Origin: Schistosoma haematobium
Taxonomy: Eukaryota > Platyhelminthes > Trematoda > Strigeidida > Schistosomatidae
Assembly: GCF_000699445.3 (NCBI RefSeq)
Contig: NC_067201.1
Span: forward strand, 12,889,501-12,953,500
Direction of reading: 5' to 3'
DNA: 64,000 nucleotides
The notes under the pieces are model-generated. The model saw only the letters and a program-made list of their open reading frames with translations, was not told where the DNA came from and ran no database searches. The position numbers and the translations under genes were made by a program. Position 1 is the first letter of the stretch. Each line of letters begins with the position of its first letter. Shown piece by piece: positions 62,301 to 64,000 of the stretch.

Positions 62301-64000
62301 AATATTAATTCTTTTGTGCAAACATCTGGTTATCGACTTTATGACCAATATTAATCCTTCGATACCCGTCGCAACGTGTCCTTTGGTTTAACTTTTTCCC
62401 TTTCACTTTGAGTTCTGTAGCTATTTAAATTGTCCTTCCGGTCTCCCACGCCGTCCGGACATTCCATGTATCTACATCAATTATCGCTCTGGTTATCAGG
62501 AGTGGAGTAGGCCTCATGATTTCCGAGGAATGTTGACTTTCACCATGAGGTGTCATAACTCTTCTAAGAAAGACCTTTCGATTCCCAGGGGAGAGTTTAA
62601 ATGGTTAAAATGACTTCTCGTTAGCGTTTTTTATTAGGGTTCTCTTTTACACGATCGGGTTGATGACCCATGCCCAACCCTCCTCGTTTATCCAGGCTTG
62701 TGATCGGTAGTATTCGTAGAATGACTCCAGGGGAAGTTTTTAATGACCCGTGGTTATTCGAAAAGCAGTAGTACTGTCAAAAATTCATAACTGTTGAATT
62801 ACATATGGTTGCAACTCACTTTTGAAGCACAAATGCTTTTTGTCTGAAGAAGTCAGACAATTATGCTATTTTATAGCTTACTCTAGAAGTGGTTTATTCT
62901 TTTAATATGGGTTCAATTATCGCCTTTACATTGAAATTCCTATCCGCTTGAGTTAATGCATACAGCATAGTTCTACTTACCGTAAATTCTTTTTTTATAG
63001 TCTGGAATATCATCGACTCCTAAAAGTGTAACATCATGTGCTAAAGATCAACTTGATAGTCAAAACACCATATCGTCTGTTGAGATACCTGTGCCAAATT
63101 CAATTATTGATGGAACACAACAACCTCAAGTGTCTACACCTTCCAGTTCCATTGCAAACATATCTGTCAGTCCGATATCTGCAGTATCAAGAGAAACATC
63201 TCCCACGCAAAGTTATCCATCCTTTGTACAATCTTCTGTACCGTCATCTTCCCCTATGGTTTCATCACAAATGGGAAATATTCAGGTTCAACCGGCTACA
63301 TGCCCAAGTCCTGGTAAGTATAACTATTTAAGCATCTTTTTGTACTTGTATGGAGTGTTCTTTTCCACTATGATCTCGTCAGTGATGATCGAAAAGAATA
63401 TTATATTTCTTAGTTTTTTAATTTAAGTGGTTCTTTTTTTTCTTTTTACTAATAATTTTATCTATCTCTGTACTAATGTGGTGTGGCAACTCGAACTGAT
63501 GTACGTACGTACATACGAAGTTCTACGTTGTGACTGACTGAATAATTTTATCTAAAGAGTAGCAACTTTTTCCACCATCCAATCATTTCTTATGCTATTT
63601 TAGTTGCACATACTTACAGTTTTGCTTACTAACTATTCAGTTTGATTTTCATAGGCTTACATGGTATCCCCTGTATCATAATATTTACTTTAATTGCAGG
63701 GCAGTCTAAAGGATCACACCAAATCAATCAAGCCACAGTACCATCACCTCGCCCATACGGAATAGTAAACCAGGAATTGGGCGGTGGCATTCCACGAATG
63801 ACTTATCCGTCATATCCTCATCCCCAAGCTCCTCTTCCCAATAGTCCTTACTCAACTAGTGGTCGTTCACCTGGTTTTTCTCCAACTGCTTATCCTTTAC
63901 GCTCTCCATCAATGCATCCATCTAACTGTATGCCTAATAGAGCACAATTTCAGCCACAATCTTCTAGTGGACCTACCAGTTCAATGCCTCCACCGCCAAC
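43922..64000 (+). CDS. ARID1/Osa-like SWI/SNF subunit, N-terminal part, four exons, continues past window
   Basis: Spliced CDS join(43922..44341,56977..57540,63001..63313,63700..>64000), GT-AG throughout, phases compatible, 532 residues in the window. The protein is disordered and rich in Tyr, Ser, Pro, Gln and Asn, with an early TLNQLLQQ (compare TLNQLL near the start of ARID1A) and later Pro-rich MTYPSYPHPQAPLPN-type sequence. ARID1 proteins are the large DNA-binding subunits of BAF (SWI/SNF) remodelling complexes, with an ARID domain and a C-terminal BAF250 domain that would lie beyond the window. Identification rests on composition, the short motif and exon style. Another low-complexity nuclear protein (for example a coactivator) remains possible. 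Start at 43922 is the first ATG of the open frame; an ATG at 43943 is in frame too. Confidence 0.62.
46788..47680 (-). mobile_element. RTE/SR2-like LINE 3' fragment, antisense in intron
   Basis: Two open pieces on the minus strand: 47609-47367 (ISARIQKARLAFANLRHLWR, then SVLFYDSETWAVRVEGIRTL) and 47303-46992 (LRWLGHMLRIPNHRLPRHAM, VGWKKVRGGKTKTWHKSMKS). The 3' UTR follows, ending in ACGTACGTACGAAGTTCTACGTTGTTACTGACTGACTG (46788-46825, on the minus strand). The RT domain is absent, so the copy is 5'-truncated. Confidence 0.85.
47920..48240 (+). mobile_element. Possible LINE leader fragment
   Basis: A locally GC-rich stretch (CACACCTCTGTACAGTC, CCGACCTGTCTGGCATGG) resembling leader sequences I associate with schistosome LINEs. 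It is single-copy within the window, so support is weak. Confidence 0.3.
49420..49690 (+). mobile_element. Worn LINE 3' UTR fragment
   Basis: TACATGGCTTAGAATCAGTTATAATTG..TGCATTAGCTCACT aligns with the LINE end TGACATGGCTCAGAATCGGTCACAATGG at 8102. It continues to AAGGTACTGATTCGTTCGTTCAC. Heavily diverged. Confidence 0.45.
50660..50770 (+). mobile_element. Worn LINE 3' end
   Basis: Ends in TCGATTATGGCTGACTAACTGACTGACC (50739-50766), the (GACT)n terminus of the RTE/SR2-like family. Upstream homology is faint. Confidence 0.45.
52605..52690 (-). mobile_element. Short LINE 3'-end fragment
   Basis: Contains TTATTTATTTACTTAAACATAAACATTG and ATATGCGCCACATAAATCATTCGAT, the same as 41139-41211, then diverges. 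Confidence 0.55.
53310..53835 (-). mobile_element. RTE/SR2-like LINE 3' fragment, antisense in intron
   Basis: Minus-strand pieces read MLNHRLSLRVKFSGVRVGWK and HDYRNHWFDTSNHMARNRLQ, with frameshifts. The plus-strand start CAATCAGTCACAACATAGAA is the inverse of the family 3' terminus. More diverged than the 46.8-kb copy. Confidence 0.75.
55555..55579 (+). other. GC-rich perfect hairpin in intron
   Basis: CTTGGCGC and GCGCCAAG are perfect inverse copies around a 9-base loop, within a GC-richer patch (55470-55600) of an AT-rich intron. Not followed by a T run. Confidence 0.6.
56433..56482 (+). mobile_element. Short LINE 3' terminus
   Basis: GTGGTAATGTGGTACGGCGACTTCGGTCTTACGTTGATTATGACTGACTAAC aligns with the terminal 60 bases of the copy at 8362. 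Old fragment. Confidence 0.4.
56977..57540 (+). CDS. ARID1-like gene, second coding exon
   Basis: 188 codons, phase 0 at both ends, acceptor TTTTTTTCAACTTTTCAG, donor GAA|GTGAGT. Tyr/Pro-rich start (ANTYSYSGAQRFSDPYTRSY), then Ser/Asn/Gln-rich sequence with a PPGGGG turn and an SRDYQLKIN segment. No domain recognised; fits the disordered N-terminal region of ARID1 proteins. Confidence 0.82.
58540..59400 (-). mobile_element. RTE/SR2-like LINE 3' fragment, antisense in intron
   Basis: Minus strand: ISARIHKARLAFANLRHLWR and VRSVLLYGCETWPLGVEDTC (59321-59028), then an 88-codon frame at 59038-58772 identical in protein to the one at 7839-8105, including the same premature end (WLETW stop) caused by a shared two-base loss. 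The 3' UTR and a CTACAACGTATAC end lie at 58550. Confidence 0.88.
59508..59690 (-). mobile_element. LINE 3' UTR fragment
   Basis: AGTCAGTCAGTAACAACGTAGAACTTCGTACGTACGTACATCAGTTC is essentially identical to 46783-46830, and similarity continues to about 59665 (GATGTTATT). A separate, 5'-truncated copy. Confidence 0.7.
61050..61150 (-). mobile_element. Worn LINE 3' terminus
   Basis: ATAATGTAGAACTTGGGACATATTTGCATTAGTTTGAACTGTCACGCCGCATTAACGCAG follows the family pattern (ACGTAGAAC..ACATCAGTTCGAGTTGCCATACCACATTAGCAC). Confidence 0.5.
62390..62740 (-). mobile_element. RTE-like LINE 5' end (leader plus endonuclease start)
   Basis: Minus strand: a leader corresponding to 36650-36480, then MRPTPLLITRAIIDVDTWNV and RTAWETGR, the first strand and catalytic-Asn region of an apurinic-type endonuclease (TWNVRT). 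It stops shortly after. A 5'-end-only LINE fragment cannot arise by simple 5' truncation. Confidence 0.7.
63001..63313 (+). CDS. ARID1-like gene, third coding exon
   Basis: Open in the frame set by exon 2, 104 codons plus one base, acceptor TTTTTTTATAG, donor CCTG|GTAAGT. Ser/Thr/Pro-rich (SISAVSRETSPTQSYPSFVQ, SSVPSSSPMVSSQMGN). No domain. Confidence 0.82.
63314..63699 (+). other. Third intron of the ARID1-like gene
   Basis: 386 bases. It contains a short plus-strand LINE terminus at about 63470-63541 (GTACGTACGTACATACGAAG and TGTGACTGACTGA). Confidence 0.7.
63700..64000 (+). CDS. ARID1-like gene, fourth coding exon (runs off window)
   Basis: Acceptor TTTAATTGCAG at 63689-63699. The carried G completes a Gly codon and the frame is open to the window end: IPRMTYPSYPHPQAPLPNSP, then SPGFSPTAYPLRSPSMHP and a run of Pro at the edge. 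It begins without an ATG, so a start-codon-based scan would miss it. Tyr/Pro/Ser bias matches exons 1-2. Confidence 0.82.

Larger units (their letters stand above)
57541..63000 (+). other. Second intron of the ARID1-like gene (5.5 kb)
   Basis: Starts GTGAGT and ends AATTCTTTTTTTATAG. Holds LINE fragments at 58540-59400, 59508-59670, ~61050-61150 and 62390-62740, all antisense to the gene. No nested gene seen. Confidence 0.6.

Overview
The window looks like a blood-fluke (Schistosoma) chromosome. It is AT-rich, its genes are intron-rich with GT-AG junctions, and it carries retroelement tails and hammerhead-ribozyme SINEs (the Smα type) that are typical of schistosomes. The genus rests on recognition of these repeats, not on a database search. 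No bacterial or viral gene organisation, CRISPR array or canonical tRNA gene was seen.

The window holds parts of two host genes, both on the + strand, separated by about 35 kb of repeats. The first (214-8771) is the 3' part of a zinc-finger MYM-type (ZMYM) gene. It has the Pro/Val/Ile-rich segment, an acidic/Ser-rich linker and the C-terminal ZMYM/QRICH1 domain, which derives from a Crypton recombinase. Six exons join in one frame to a stop codon (514 residues), and a polyadenylation signal follows. The second gene starts with ATG at 43922 and runs off the right edge. Four exons encode a Tyr/Ser/Pro/Gln-rich low-complexity protein with a TLNQLL motif near its N terminus. It is best explained as the N-terminal part of an ARID1/Osa (BAF250) subunit of SWI/SNF. 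Introns 2 and 1 of this gene are about 5.5 and 12.6 kb and are full of LINE debris.

The region 8984-43921 shows no supportable host gene. It holds (i) a degraded Ty3/gypsy-like LTR element at about 15938-20500, whose first 2.3 kb is repeated head-to-head, almost identically, at 11811-14138; (ii) a 5'-truncated RTE-like LINE at 23575-24840; (iii) several fold-back repeats with hammerhead ribozyme cores and tRNA-like A/B boxes (26.3, 26.5, 28.8-29.1, 29.8-30.3, 38.5-38.9 and a worn copy near 40.1 kb); and (iv) LINE fragments and microsatellites. A further hammerhead fold-back lies in a ZMYM intron (5401-5540), on the transcribed strand.

The observations most worth checking are: the fold-back hammerhead repeats, in which the two ribozyme arms carry different lesions; the 99%+ identical 2.3-kb inverted repeat inside an element whose two LTRs have diverged by roughly a quarter; and a ~420-bp near-identical tract between LINE copies in introns of the two genes, flanked on both sides by diverged homologous sequence, as expected of ectopic gene conversion.
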